Made by a program: the position numbers and the translations under genes. From assembly GCF_003050925.1 (NCBI RefSeq), contig NZ_QAOV01000002.1:186001-250000 (forward strand): DNA of 64,000 bases, written 5' to 3'. Source of the DNA: Pseudomonas sp. GV085 (GTDB lineage: Bacteria > Pseudomonadota > Gammaproteobacteria > Pseudomonadales > Pseudomonadaceae). Below are positions 25,852-34,784 of the stretch, piece by piece. The notes beneath the pieces are model-generated. The model was not told where the DNA came from and made no database searches. It saw only the letters and a list, made by a program, of their open reading frames with translations. Each line of letters starts with the position of its first letter. Positions within the stretch are counted from its first letter, which is position 1.

Positions 25852-27030
25852 GTGGCCACTTACTCGCTCGTTATCCGCCGCTTGATGATCGTTTCACTGA
25901 CCATCGTGGTCAGCCGCGCCATCACCAGCCCCTTGCTCACGCTATTCCTGAGCAACAAGCTGGGCCTCAACCAACAGGACGTTGGCTTGCTGCTCGGTAT
26001 CGCGGTGTTCATCGCCACCCTGCTGGCTCTTTACGGCGGCTATATTATCGACCGCCTGGAAAAGCGCCGGCTGTTGATCCTGGCGATGTTCTCCAGCGCC
26101 ATCGGCTTCGTGCTGCTGACCTTTGCCGAAAACCTCTACCTGACCACCGCCACCCTGGTGATCACCGAGACCGCGTCAGCGCTGTTCCTCATCGGCTCCA
26201 AAGCGATCCTCAGCGAAAACCTGCCCATGGGCCAGCGAGCCAAGGCGTTTTCCCTGCGCTACACGCTGACCAACATCGGCTATGCCACAGGCCCCATGCT
26301 CGGCGTGGTGATTGCCGGGGTCTATCCGATCGCACCGTTCCTGATTGCCGGTGGCATCGCGTTCTTCAGCATCTTCCTGATGATAGGCATTCCCAGGGAT
26401 TCGGCGCAGCCACCCGCCATTGGGCAACCCCAGAGTTTCCTGAAAACCCTGGTCACCCTGAAAAACGACCGCACCCTGATCATGTTCACTTGCGGCTGCC
26501 TGCTCAGCACCGTGGTGCACGGACGTTTCACCCTCTACTTGTCGCAATACCTGCTGGTGACCCACGATTCCAGACGCGCCCTGGAAATCATGGCCGCCCT
26601 GCTCGCCTGTAACGCCATCAGCGTGATTCTGCTGCAGTACCAGATCGGCCGGTTCCTCAATCGCGAGAAGCTGCGCTACTGGATTGCCGCGGGCACCAGC
26701 CTGTTCATCCTTGGCCTGATCGGTTTCAGCCTGGCCGACGGCATGGTGAGTTGGTGCGTGGCGATGTTCATCTTCACCCTGGGTGAAATGATCATTTACC
26801 CGGCAGAATTCCTCTTCGTCGACACCCTGGCCCCGGAAGAGCTGCGCGGCAGCTATTACGGAGCCCAGAACCTGGCGGCCCTCGGTGGCGCCCTGAGCCC
26901 GGTGATTTGCGGCTTTCTATTGATGCACACCCCCTCGCCCACGATGTTCTATGCCTTGAGCACACTGACCGCAATGGGTGGGCTCCTGTGCTTCATGAGC
27001 GGTCGCCGGGTGGCTATAGTGCAAAAATAA
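25852..27030 (+). CDS. Major facilitator superfamily transporter
   Basis: The 392-residue protein has twelve predicted membrane helices and MFS motif A-like GGYIIDRLEKRRLL after helix 2. GTG 25852 follows an AAGGA site. The fold resembles drug/H+ antiporter or sugar efflux transporters. It is the last gene of the lyase operon (150 bases after the MmgE/PrpD gene, with a REP between), so it may export a by-product or a toxic intermediate. It ends convergently with ctlX. Confidence 0.82.
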   Translation: MATYSLVIRRLMIVSLTIVVSRAITSPLLTLFLSNKLGLNQQDVGLLLGIAVFIATLLALYGGYIIDRLEKRRLLILAMFSSAIGFVLLTFAENLYLTTATLVITETASALFLIGSKAILSENLPMGQRAKAFSLRYTLTNIGYATGPMLGVVIAGVYPIAPFLIAGGIAFFSIFLMIGIPRDSAQPPAIGQPQSFLKTLVTLKNDRTLIMFTCGCLLSTVVHGRFTLYLSQYLLVTHDSRRALEIMAALLACNAISVILLQYQIGRFLNREKLRYWIAAGTSLFILGLIGFSLADGMVSWCVAMFIFTLGEMIIYPAEFLFVDTLAPEELRGSYYGAQNLAALGGALSPVICGFLLMHTPSPTMFYALSTLTAMGGLLCFMSGRRVAIVQK

Positions 27031-27086
27031 TGCACTGGAACTGCATTACCATGAACCTTTCAGTGGCACGAGCTTGTGGTTGCATA

Positions 27087-28010
27087 TCAGCGGGACGAAT
27101 GCCTGGGCAGGAACACCTCGGCCAGCATGCAGCGCGCGCTGCCGCCACCGATACGCTCGATGGTGTCGATGTTCACCGGCAACGGCGTGGTGTGGGTTTC
27201 GATCAAGCGACGCTGATCGGCGTCCAGCGATTGCCAGGCTGTGCGCGACATCACCAACAGCGGCTCGCCCGCTGCGTTGTGCACTTGCAGCATGTTGCCG
27301 GCAAAGGACTCCAGTTGCGCCCAGTTCAAGTCGATGAGCTGTTTGCCGCTGGTTTCAAGCCGATTACGCAGCGCCGCACGTTCGCCCGGTTGGGGCACGG
27401 ACGCCAGGCAAACCACCGCCACGCGGGTGCCGACACTCATCATCACATTGGTGTGATAAATCGCCACGCCCTGGCGGTCCACCGCGTTGAATGCGCACAG
27501 TTCATAGCCCAGATGACTGACCAACCGATCCAGTGCCCGGGCGTGGGTGCGCGTGGAATACCCGGCGTAGCAGATCCGCTGTTGCCGATCCAGGACCATG
27601 CTGCCGGTGCCCTCGAGGAAAACCTCTTGCTCTTCGAGGCTGGACAGGTCCAGCACCTGCTCGACACGGTATTCGCCCAGCAACCCGTCGAGTACACCCT
27701 TGTCCCGCTCCAGACGCCGGTTGTGGCCCTGCATCGGGTAAAGGACCAAGGTGCCATCCGGGTGGCTGCTCCACCAGTTGTTGGGGAAGATCGAGTCCGG
27801 GGTATGCGGCGCTTCGCGATCGTTATGCACCAGGACCTCGACGCCGTGCCGACGCAACGCGTCAACATAACCATCGAACTCGGCAAGGGCCTTGAGTTGT
27901 ACGTCTTCGGCAACGGTTGCCGGACGCTGGAATCGGTTGTTCGCCGCCGTGTCCTGATTGAAGGAGAAACGCGTCGGGCGAATCATTAAAACCGTATTGG
28001 TGGTTTGCAT
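27087..28010 (-). CDS. ctlX: CtlX-type amidinohydrolase (arginine deiminase-related)
   Basis: The 307-residue protein belongs to the guanidino-group modifying superfamily. It has DSIFPNNWWSSHPDG near 72-86 (substrate guanidine binding), EGTGSMVLD near 133-141, YHTNVMMSVG near 185-194 with the catalytic His, and a C-terminal GGGSARCML with the nucleophilic Cys. Proteins annotated CtlX work in arginine/citrulline utilisation. ATG 28010 is chosen over GTG 28016, although neither has a strong ribosome site. The adjacent Lrp regulator, basic amino acid ABC transporter and ornithine cyclodeaminase support arginine/ornithine catabolism. Confidence 0.85.
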   Translation of the reverse strand: MQTTNTVLMIRPTRFSFNQDTAANNRFQRPATVAEDVQLKALAEFDGYVDALRRHGVEVLVHNDREAPHTPDSIFPNNWWSSHPDGTLVLYPMQGHNRRLERDKGVLDGLLGEYRVEQVLDLSSLEEQEVFLEGTGSMVLDRQQRICYAGYSTRTHARALDRLVSHLGYELCAFNAVDRQGVAIYHTNVMMSVGTRVAVVCLASVPQPGERAALRNRLETSGKQLIDLNWAQLESFAGNMLQVHNAAGEPLLVMSRTAWQSLDADQRRLIETHTTPLPVNIDTIERIGGGSARCMLAEVFLPRHSSR

Positions 28011-28149
28011 GGGCACAGACTCAATGAGGGTCGAGAGAGGCTCATTGTCTGTTTCGAAGCGGGAAAAACCCGGTTGATAACGGCTTTTTCGGTGATGAAA
28101 ACGGCTGAAGATTCCCGATAGCCCAGCCGATTCGGCGGGCGCTGAAAAG

Positions 28150-28252
28150 CAAAAGATCGCAGCCTGCGGCAGCTCCTACACGGACCATGTTCACCGCGAT
28201 TTTTCCGGTAAACACTCTTCCTGTAGGAGCTGCCGCAGGCTGCGATCTTTTG
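28150..28252. repeat. REP doublet
   Basis: CAAAAGATCGCAGCCTGCGG and, at the right end, CTGCCGCAGGCTGCGATCTT form inverted units around a spacer. It lies between ctlX and the Lrp gene and could terminate or stabilise the upstream transcript. Confidence 0.9.
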
Positions 28253-28255
28253 ATC

Positions 28256-28735
28256 TTACTCCATGGTGGTCTTGACCATCGCCAGCTCCGGGTGGCTGAC
28301 CAGTTTGTCGATGTGCAAATCCGGGTCGTCGAACCAGACCTCGGTCAACACCCGGTAGTGCTCCATGTCACGGCAGCGCATGCGCAGGCTGTAGTCGAAC
28401 GCGCCGCTGATCAGGCGACATTCCAGCACCTGCGGGCAGGCGCGAACCTTGGCTTCGAAGGCCTTTTGCGCCGCGCGTCCGCTCTGGTTCGACAACGCCA
28501 CCAGCACCAGCAGCGACAAGCCCGGCGTCAGTTTCTTCTCATCGAGAATCGCGCCATAGCCGCGAATGACCCCAAGCTGCTCCAGCTTGCGCACCCGCTC
28601 CAGACAAGGCCTGGGGGTCAGGTGCACGCGTTCGGACAGCTTTTGATAGGTGATGCGCCCTTCGTGGCGCAATACTTCAATGATCGCCTGATCGATACGA
28701 TCAAGCACGATCGACAGATCGCGGATATCCGCCAT
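28256..28735 (-). CDS. Lrp/AsnC-family regulator
   Basis: The 159-residue protein has the N-terminal helix-turn-helix (LDRIDQAIIEVLRHEGRITY, then LTPRPCLERVRKLE) and the C-terminal RAM ligand-binding domain (LECRLISGAFDYSLRMRCRD). It is 12 bases downstream of the ABC ATPase gene on the same strand and probably in the same transcript. It is likely the ornithine- or arginine-responsive regulator of the transporter, ctlX and the divergent cyclodeaminase. The effector is inferred. Confidence 0.9.
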   Translation of the reverse strand: MADIRDLSIVLDRIDQAIIEVLRHEGRITYQKLSERVHLTPRPCLERVRKLEQLGVIRGYGAILDEKKLTPGLSLLVLVALSNQSGRAAQKAFEAKVRACPQVLECRLISGAFDYSLRMRCRDMEHYRVLTEVWFDDPDLHIDKLVSHPELAMVKTTME

Positions 28736-28747
28736 GTACGCCTTGCC

Positions 28748-29509
28748 TCACTTCAAACGACCCGATAGAAATTGCTGCAAACGTTCACTGTTCGGCCGGT
28801 CGAGTATCGTAGCATCGCCCTGCTCTTCGACCCGCCCCTGATGCAAGAACAACACCTGGCTTGAGACCTGCCGGGCAAACCCCATTTCGTGAGTCACCAT
28901 CAACATGGTCCGGCCTTCTTCGGCCAGTGCCTGAATCACCTTCAGCACTTCACCCACCAGTTCCGGGTCGAGTGCCGAGGTTGGCTCATCGAACAACAGG
29001 ATTTCCGGTTCCACCGCCAGAGCACGGGCAATCGCCACCCGTTGCTGCTGCCCGCCCGACAGAAACGCCGGGTACTGATCGGCCACCCGTTGCGCCAGGC
29101 CGACCTTGTCCAGATACGCCCGCGCGCTTTCTTCAGCGGTCTTGCGGCTCATGCCCAGCACTCGACACGGCGCCAGCACGATGTTTTCCAGCACGGTCAG
29201 GTGACTCCACAGATTGAAATGCTGGAACACCATCGCCAATCGCGTGCGCAAGCGCTGCAACTGCTTTGGATTGGCAACGCGCATGCCACCGATGCCCTGA
29301 CGGGTGAGCACTCGCTCGCCATCCAGAGCAATAGCGCCTTCGTCGGCCCGTTCCAGAAAATTGATGCAGCGCAGCATGGTGCTTTTACCCGAACCGCTGG
29401 CGCCGATCATGCTCACCACGTCCCCTGCCCGTGCGTTTAACGAGACGCCCTTGAGTACTTCGTTGTCACCAAAACGTTTATACAGATTTTCAACGGTGAG
29501 TTTGTACAT
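28748..29509 (-). CDS. Basic amino acid ABC transporter ATPase
   Basis: The 253-residue ATPase has Walker A GASGSGKSTML, Q-loop VFQHFNLWSHL, signature [16 protein letters not shown], Walker [12 protein letters not shown] and H-loop VTHEMG. This is the HisP/ArtP/OccP branch of polar amino acid importers. MYKLTVENLYKRFG at 29509 is the conventional start. It is encoded with two permeases and a binding protein. The 56 bases to the upstream permease hold no signal. Confidence 0.95.
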   Translation of the reverse strand: MYKLTVENLYKRFGDNEVLKGVSLNARAGDVVSMIGASGSGKSTMLRCINFLERADEGAIALDGERVLTRQGIGGMRVANPKQLQRLRTRLAMVFQHFNLWSHLTVLENIVLAPCRVLGMSRKTAEESARAYLDKVGLAQRVADQYPAFLSGGQQQRVAIARALAVEPEILLFDEPTSALDPELVGEVLKVIQALAEEGRTMLMVTHEMGFARQVSSQVLFLHQGRVEEQGDATILDRPNSERLQQFLSGRLK

Positions 29510-29565
29510 GCGAATACTCCTGGAGCGGCACACTTATCGGCGCCGCTCTGGATAAAGAGTGGAAG

Positions 29566-30276
29566 TCAGTGGGCCGGGCCGAGAAAGCTCAGCCAGCGTT
29601 TTTCCGCCAGGCGGAAGGCACCGACCAGCCCGAACGAGAGCGTGAGGTACAGCAGACCGGCAATGCCGAAGGCCTGAAAGGTCATGAAAGTCGCGGCGTT
29701 GGCATCCCGGGCAATTTTCAGGATGTCCGGAATCGTTGCGGTAAACGCCACTGATGTCGCGTGCAACATCAGGATCACTTCGTTGCTGTAGTACGGCAGC
29801 GCGCGGCGCAGCGCCGAAGGCAGGATCAGTTGCAGGTACAGACGCCAGCCACTGAGGCCATAGGCATGTGCCGCTTCGATTTCACCGTAGGGAATGCTGC
29901 GGATCGCTCCGGCGAAGATTTCCACGGTGTAGGCGCAGGTGTTGAGGGTGAACGCCAGCAAGGTGCAATTCATGGCGTCGCGAAAAAACGCTTCGAGCAA
30001 TGGCTGCGAACGGACCACGGCGATGCCGTAGATCCCGCTGTAGCAAATCAGCAACTGGATATACAACGGCGTGCCGCGAAAGACGTAGGTAAACAGCTGA
30101 GCCGGCCAACGCAAAACGCCCAAGCGCGAGACGCGCAAGATCGCCATGGGCAACGACAGGAAAAAGCCCATGGCAATACTCGCCACCAGCAACCACAGGG
30201 TCATCGCCAACCCGGTGAGGGTCTCGCCGTCGCTGAACAGAAAGGGCTTCCAGTATTCGGCAATCAACTCGATCAT
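29566..30276 (-). CDS. Basic amino acid ABC permease (HisM type)
   Basis: The 236-residue membrane protein has FTYVFRGTPLYIQLLICYSG and an EAA loop EAAHAYGLSGWRLYLQLILP, as in HisM/ArtM/OccM. It overlaps the upstream permease gene by 4 bases (ATGA), so the two are co-translated and form a heterodimeric channel. Confidence 0.93.
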   Translation of the reverse strand: MIELIAEYWKPFLFSDGETLTGLAMTLWLLVASIAMGFFLSLPMAILRVSRLGVLRWPAQLFTYVFRGTPLYIQLLICYSGIYGIAVVRSQPLLEAFFRDAMNCTLLAFTLNTCAYTVEIFAGAIRSIPYGEIEAAHAYGLSGWRLYLQLILPSALRRALPYYSNEVILMLHATSVAFTATIPDILKIARDANAATFMTFQAFGIAGLLYLTLSFGLVGAFRLAEKRWLSFLGPAH

Positions 30277-31007
30277 CGCGCCATCCCCCGTACACCCTGG
30301 TTGTAGCGCCGTTCCAGCACGCGCAAAACATAGTTCGAAGCGCTGGTGATCAGCAAGTAAAGCGCTGCGGCCAGCAGCAGGAAATCAAGCATATTGAACG
30401 TGCTTTTGCCGGCCTCCTGCGCGACCTTGACCAGGTCCGACAAACCAATGATCGACACCAGCGCCGTGGCCTTGAGCAGCACCAGCCAGTTGTTGCCCAG
30501 GCTCGGCAAGGCGAAACGCATCATTTGCGGGAACACCACGAATCGAAAGCGCTGCCAGCGGTTCAGGCCAAAGCACGCCGCGGCTTCCTGTTGCCCCCGC
30601 GGCACACTCAGAATCGCCCCGCGAAAGGTCTCGGTGAAATACGCACCGTAGATAAAACCCAGGGTGATGATGCCGGCCACGAACGGGTCGATTTCCATGT
30701 ACGGCCAGCCCATGGCCTCGGTCAGGGCGCTGAGCCAGCCTTGCAGGCTGTAGAAAATCAGCAGCATCAACACCAGGTCGGGCACGCCACGGATCAGCGT
30801 CGTGTAAAAGGTCGCCGGGAGATTCAACAGCTTCAACGGCGACAGCTTGGCCGCCGCGCCGAGCAGCCCCAGCGCCATGCTCACCAAAAGCGCGAGCGCC
30901 GACAGTTTGAGGGTGACCCAGGTGCCGTGCAGCAACAAAGGGCCATAGCCTTGCAGGGCCGAAAGGTCGACCCCGATTAGATTCAGGAAGGAGTTCACGC
31001 CAGTCAC
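30273..31007 (-). CDS. Basic amino acid ABC permease (HisQ type)
   Basis: The 244-residue membrane protein has the permease core FYTTLIRGVPDLVLMLLIFY and EAA loop EAAACFGLNRWQRFRFVVFP, close to HisQ/ArtQ/OccQ. It follows the binding-protein gene by 42 bases and overlaps the next permease gene. It pairs with the HisM-type subunit. Confidence 0.93.
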   Translation of the reverse strand: MTGVNSFLNLIGVDLSALQGYGPLLLHGTWVTLKLSALALLVSMALGLLGAAAKLSPLKLLNLPATFYTTLIRGVPDLVLMLLIFYSLQGWLSALTEAMGWPYMEIDPFVAGIITLGFIYGAYFTETFRGAILSVPRGQQEAAACFGLNRWQRFRFVVFPQMMRFALPSLGNNWLVLLKATALVSIIGLSDLVKVAQEAGKSTFNMLDFLLLAAALYLLITSASNYVLRVLERRYNQGVRGMAR

Positions 31008-31049
31008 CTGTCTTGATGCACCCCGGTCGCTGTGACCGGGGCGCGAGGA

Positions 31050-31829
31050 TCAGTTGTTGTAGAGGTCCAGGTCACCGAAGTGTTTCTGCTGGATCTGCGC
31101 ATAGATGCCCTTGTCGTGCAGGGCCTTGATGGCGGCATTGAGCATGCCTTTGAGCTCTTCGTTGTCCTTGCGCACACCAATGGCAATTTCCGCCGGTACC
31201 AATGGGTCGCTGATGCCTTCACTGTTCTGGAAGTCCGCCCCTTGTGGCGAGGTCAGGAAACTCATCTGCGCTTGCAGCTTGTCCTGGATCGATGCATCGA
31301 GACGGCCAAATACCAGGTCGGCATAGACCTGATCCTGGTTCTGATAGGCCCGCAGTTTCACCCCGCCCGGCCCCAGCTTGGCCTTGGCGTAGGTTTCCTG
31401 AATCGTGCCCTGCATGTAACCGATGGTTTTTCCACGCAGCGATTCGGCGGTCGGCAGCAGTCCGGAATCCTTGCGGGTGACGATGGCGGTCGGTCCGGCG
31501 TACAGGCGATCGGTAAAGTCGATCTGTTTTTTGCGCGCGTCGGTAACGGTCATTGAAGATTCGATGGCATCGAACTTACCGGCCTTGAGCCCCGGAATCA
31601 GCCCGTCGAAGTCATTGCTGACCCACACGCAGGTCAACTTCAACTCGGCACATATTGCATTGCCCAGATCCACGCCGAAGCCCTGGACCCCACCATCGGC
31701 CGTGGTGGATTCAAAGGGTGGGTAACTTGGGTTGACGCCAAATCGCAGCTCCTTCCATTCCTTGGCACTGGCGCCCGTGGTGCAGCACAGCAACGCGAGT
31801 GCCGGCAAAGTCAGCCATTTGATGTTCAT
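31050..31829 (-). CDS. Periplasmic binding protein for basic amino acids
   Basis: The 259-residue protein has a signal peptide MNIKWLTLPALALLCCTTGA (cleaved near SAK), then LRFGVNPSYPPFES, GFGVDLGNAICAELKLTCVW, FDAIESSMTVTDARKKQIDF and IVTRKDSG. This is the pattern of lysine/arginine/ornithine and histidine binding proteins. ATG 31829 puts the signal peptide directly at the start; longer frames are not plausible. The divergent ornithine cyclodeaminase makes ornithine or arginine the likely ligand. Confidence 0.9.
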   Translation of the reverse strand: MNIKWLTLPALALLCCTTGASAKEWKELRFGVNPSYPPFESTTADGGVQGFGVDLGNAICAELKLTCVWVSNDFDGLIPGLKAGKFDAIESSMTVTDARKKQIDFTDRLYAGPTAIVTRKDSGLLPTAESLRGKTIGYMQGTIQETYAKAKLGPGGVKLRAYQNQDQVYADLVFGRLDASIQDKLQAQMSFLTSPQGADFQNSEGISDPLVPAEIAIGVRKDNEELKGMLNAAIKALHDKGIYAQIQQKHFGDLDLYNN

Positions 31830-32360
31830 CTTCTTGAGTCCCGGATTATTTGGATTTATCGCGATCCGGCGCCTGCGTCGGACCACACTTTTTGACAGGG
31901 GCAGAGAGTCGATGCGGTCTTCACCGCCGCCGTTTTTGTTGTTGTTTTCGACCGGAAACAGCCAGTCGCCGGAGTTGCACTCCATCTCAAGCAGCGATCA
32001 ACAAGCGCTTGAAACGGACCGTCAGAATGCCAATTACCGGGAGGGTCCTGGTGTCGTAACCCCGGGCTCAAACAGCGTGCCTGTGTTGAACGAAAAGCTT
32101 TCACAGCCGATTCTGTCGTCGCAGCAAGTCGCTGTGTCTGCGCTTGAAGGGAGCGGCACAGGCATGTGCTTGTCTATGCGGCCGTCTTCATCTGCATGAC
32201 GATACTGCGGTGACTGTCACTTCGCCGATTGCGCTGTGCGCTCGCTGTTTTTCGACTTTTCTTGCTGCATTCCGGGTCGGTATTGGCCGAAACCTTCTCT
32301 GCATTGCCTCGACAATAGTCCGGACCGGCACACCAAAAAAAACGCCCAAAGGAACCCAAT
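31830..32360. other. Divergent promoter region between the ABC operon and the second ocd
   Basis: No gene is recognisable in these 531 bases. It should contain both promoters and, by inference, an Lrp-type operator. It has a G/C-rich middle without long repeats. Confidence 0.4.
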
Positions 32361-33407
32361 ATGACCCGTTACATTGACGTCAATGATCTGAGCCGCCTCG
32401 TCCAGGAAAAAGGCTTGCCCCATTGCCTGATCGAAATGGCCGAGTACATCCGTCAAGACTACGTACGCTGGCCGGATTTCGAAAAATGCGCGCGCCTGGC
32501 GAACCACTCACCCGAGGGCGTCATCGAGCTGATGCCCGTGTCTGATGCAGCGCTCTACGCCTTCAAGTATGTCAATGGGCATCCGAAGAACACCCACAAT
32601 GGCATGCTGACGGTCATGGCCTTTGGTGCACTGGGAGACGTCGATACCGGCAAGCCTGTGTTACTGAGTGAAATGACCCTGACGACCGCCATTCGCACCG
32701 CTGCCACTTCTGCACTCGCGGCCCGCTACCTCGCCCGACCGGACAGTCGCCGAATGGCACTTATCGGCAACGGCTCACAGAGCGAATTTCAGGCCCTGGC
32801 ATTCCATACACTGCTCGGCATCACTGAAATCAGCCTCTACGACATCGATCCTGCCGCGACGGCGAAGCTGGTAGCCAACCTGCGGGCCTACCCCGCCATA
32901 CAGGTGACCGTTGCCAACACCGTCGCAGAAGCGGTGCGTGGCGCCGATATCGTGACCACGGTCACAGCCGACAAGGCCTACGCAACGATTTTAACGCCCG
33001 AGATGATCGAGCCCGGGATGCACCTCAACGCAGTGGGCGGCGACTGTCCCGGCAAGACCGAACTGCACCGGGACATCGTCGAGCGTGCGCGGGTCATGGT
33101 TGAGTACGAGCCGCAAAGCCGCATTGAAGGCGAAATTCAGCAGATGCCCGCCGACTCACCGGTTATCGAATTCTGGAAAGTCGTCAACGGTCAGACCCAG
33201 GGTCGCCAGCATGCCGAGGAAGTCACCTTGTTCGACTCGGTCGGCTTCGCCATCGAGGACTACTCTGCCTTGCGCTATGTGCTGGATGTTGCACGAACGC
33301 TCGACATTGGCAGCGACATTCAGCTGGTGCCAGAGCTGCAAGATCCCAAGAACCTGTTCTCGCTGCTGCAGCCTTCGGCAACCAACGATGTAAGGCTTCG
33401 GGCTTAA
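32361..33407 (+). CDS. Ornithine cyclodeaminase (second of two)
   Basis: The 348-residue protein is a full-length paralogue of the cyclodeaminase at 1264-2319. It has Lys69 in FKYVNGHP and the AVGGDCPGK motif with the catalytic Asp, the Rossmann motif IGNGSQSEF, and a conserved TLTTAIRTAATSALAARYLA. Both copies look active. AAAGGAACCC lies before the start. It is divergent from a basic amino acid ABC transporter, so imported ornithine can go directly to proline. Different regulators (Lrp genes at 1-59 and 28256-28735) may explain the two copies. Confidence 0.92.
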   Translation: MTRYIDVNDLSRLVQEKGLPHCLIEMAEYIRQDYVRWPDFEKCARLANHSPEGVIELMPVSDAALYAFKYVNGHPKNTHNGMLTVMAFGALGDVDTGKPVLLSEMTLTTAIRTAATSALAARYLARPDSRRMALIGNGSQSEFQALAFHTLLGITEISLYDIDPAATAKLVANLRAYPAIQVTVANTVAEAVRGADIVTTVTADKAYATILTPEMIEPGMHLNAVGGDCPGKTELHRDIVERARVMVEYEPQSRIEGEIQQMPADSPVIEFWKVVNGQTQGRQHAEEVTLFDSVGFAIEDYSALRYVLDVARTLDIGSDIQLVPELQDPKNLFSLLQPSATNDVRLRA

Positions 33408-33455
33408 TACCACTCGACACTTCAAAGAAGGTGCGCAGGCTAAACGCTGCGCCCC

Positions 33456-33552
33456 TGTGGGAGCGAGCCTGCTCGCGATGGACGTTAACGATAACGCGTG
33501 CTTTCTGAATAAACGCGCCGTCCTTCAGTCCATCGTCGGAACGCTGCCCGAA
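33456..33552. repeat. REP doublet with degenerate right arm
   Basis: It starts TGTGGGAGCGAGCCTGCTCG, then the conserved spacer GTTAACGATAACGCG, and ends in a degenerate CGTCGGAACGCTGCCCGAA instead of a clean second REP. It lies at the convergent end of ocd and the CapA-like gene. Confidence 0.8.
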
Positions 33553-33581
33553 GCAGTCGAGTGTCGAGCCGCCAAAGGGGC

Positions 33582-34694
33582 TCACCAACGCAACTCGAAG
33601 GCATTTTTCGCGCCCGGCTGGATGCTGCTGCCCAAGCGTGCGCACTCGCGAGAAAGGGTGCCGTGCAGCCATTGACGGTCATCCCCTTCGGCGCGACAGA
33701 GGCGAAAGCGCCGCAGGCGGGTGGGTATCAAGTCCAGCGACTGCAGGTGCCCGCCCGGGTCCAGCGAGGCAAAGTATAGAAGCCCCAGGTCGCCGCGAAA
33801 GGCTGTGTAGCCCTCGATGCCTTCGTAATCGTTCAGAAGATCACCGCAGCCATAGAGAATCAGGTGTTCGCGGTACACCTCGATGCCTTTGACGTGGTGC
33901 GAGGAATGCCCGTGCACCACGTCAACTCCGGCCTCGTCGATCAAGGCGTGGGCGAACCGGACTTGCTCGCGCGGGATATCGAACCCCCAGTTGCCGCCCC
34001 AATGAATGGAGGCGACCACCAGATCCCGCGGTTTTTTGCCCTCCAGAATCCGTTTGGCCACAGGGCGCAGGCTTTGCATCGACAGATCCTCCAGCCGCGC
34101 GACGCCCGCGCGCTTATCCGTGGCAGCCCAGTCCGACGCTATGCCGCTGTCGGGTGCGCCGAGGCCAAACACCAGCAAGCGCCGCCCGCCAGGCAGCAGC
34201 AACACGGCGGGCGCTTCGGCAGATTGCCGGTTGTGGCCGGCGCCGGCGCTGCACATACCATTGCTCGCCAGGGTCTCCAGCGTATCGGCCAGGCCAGCTA
34301 CCCCCCAGTCCAGTACATGGTTGTTGGCCAGCACGCAGCAGTCGATGCCAGCTGCGCTAATGACCGGGAAGTTCTCCGGGCTCATGCGGTAATTGATGCC
34401 CTTTGGCTCCGGTCGTCCGCGGCGGGACACCGCAGTTTCCAGATTGATGATGCGTGCGTGTGGCTGGCGAAGTTCGAACTCATCCAGCGCAGCGCCCCAG
34501 ACATAGGTGAAATCGACTGGGCGGGGAATCGAACCATTGACTCGTTCTGCCAACCGGACGTAATCGCCGGCATTCTTGACGTAAGCTTCGTAAAGCCGCG
34601 GATCGCCAGGATGCGGCAGTACGGCGTCGATGCCGCGGGCAGTCATGACGTCGCCGCAGAGAAACAGCTTAAGCGTATCGGTAACAGCTGCCAT
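33582..34694 (-). CDS. CapA-family (PgsA-like) metallophosphatase-fold protein
   Basis: The 370-residue protein matches the CapA/poly-gamma-glutamate synthesis family: FLCGDVMTARGID at the start, INLETAVSRRG, CVLANNHVLDWG, SIHWGGNWG and a VVHGHSSHHVKG motif, together a calcineurin-like phosphoesterase metal site. No other poly-glutamate genes (pgsBC) are present, so capsule synthesis is not supported; such stand-alone proteins are common in pseudomonads. ATG 34694 has GGGAGG 6 bases upstream. Reading in frame past it enters a relic of another gene. The role is unknown. Confidence 0.82.
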   Translation of the reverse strand: MAAVTDTLKLFLCGDVMTARGIDAVLPHPGDPRLYEAYVKNAGDYVRLAERVNGSIPRPVDFTYVWGAALDEFELRQPHARIINLETAVSRRGRPEPKGINYRMSPENFPVISAAGIDCCVLANNHVLDWGVAGLADTLETLASNGMCSAGAGHNRQSAEAPAVLLLPGGRRLLVFGLGAPDSGIASDWAATDKRAGVARLEDLSMQSLRPVAKRILEGKKPRDLVVASIHWGGNWGFDIPREQVRFAHALIDEAGVDVVHGHSSHHVKGIEVYREHLILYGCGDLLNDYEGIEGYTAFRGDLGLLYFASLDPGGHLQSLDLIPTRLRRFRLCRAEGDDRQWLHGTLSRECARLGSSIQPGAKNAFELRW

Positions 34695-34784
34695 GGCACC
34701 CTCCCGAATATAAGTCGGGGGGATGTTTCCATCCCCCGGCTTATTATTACGCTGAAATAGACAGAACGACTTCTGAACCTCTAC

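Noticed and set aside
33582..34694. CapA-like gene as evidence for a poly-gamma-glutamate capsule
   Set aside because: No pgsB or pgsC homologue is nearby, and single CapA-like genes occur widely without capsules.
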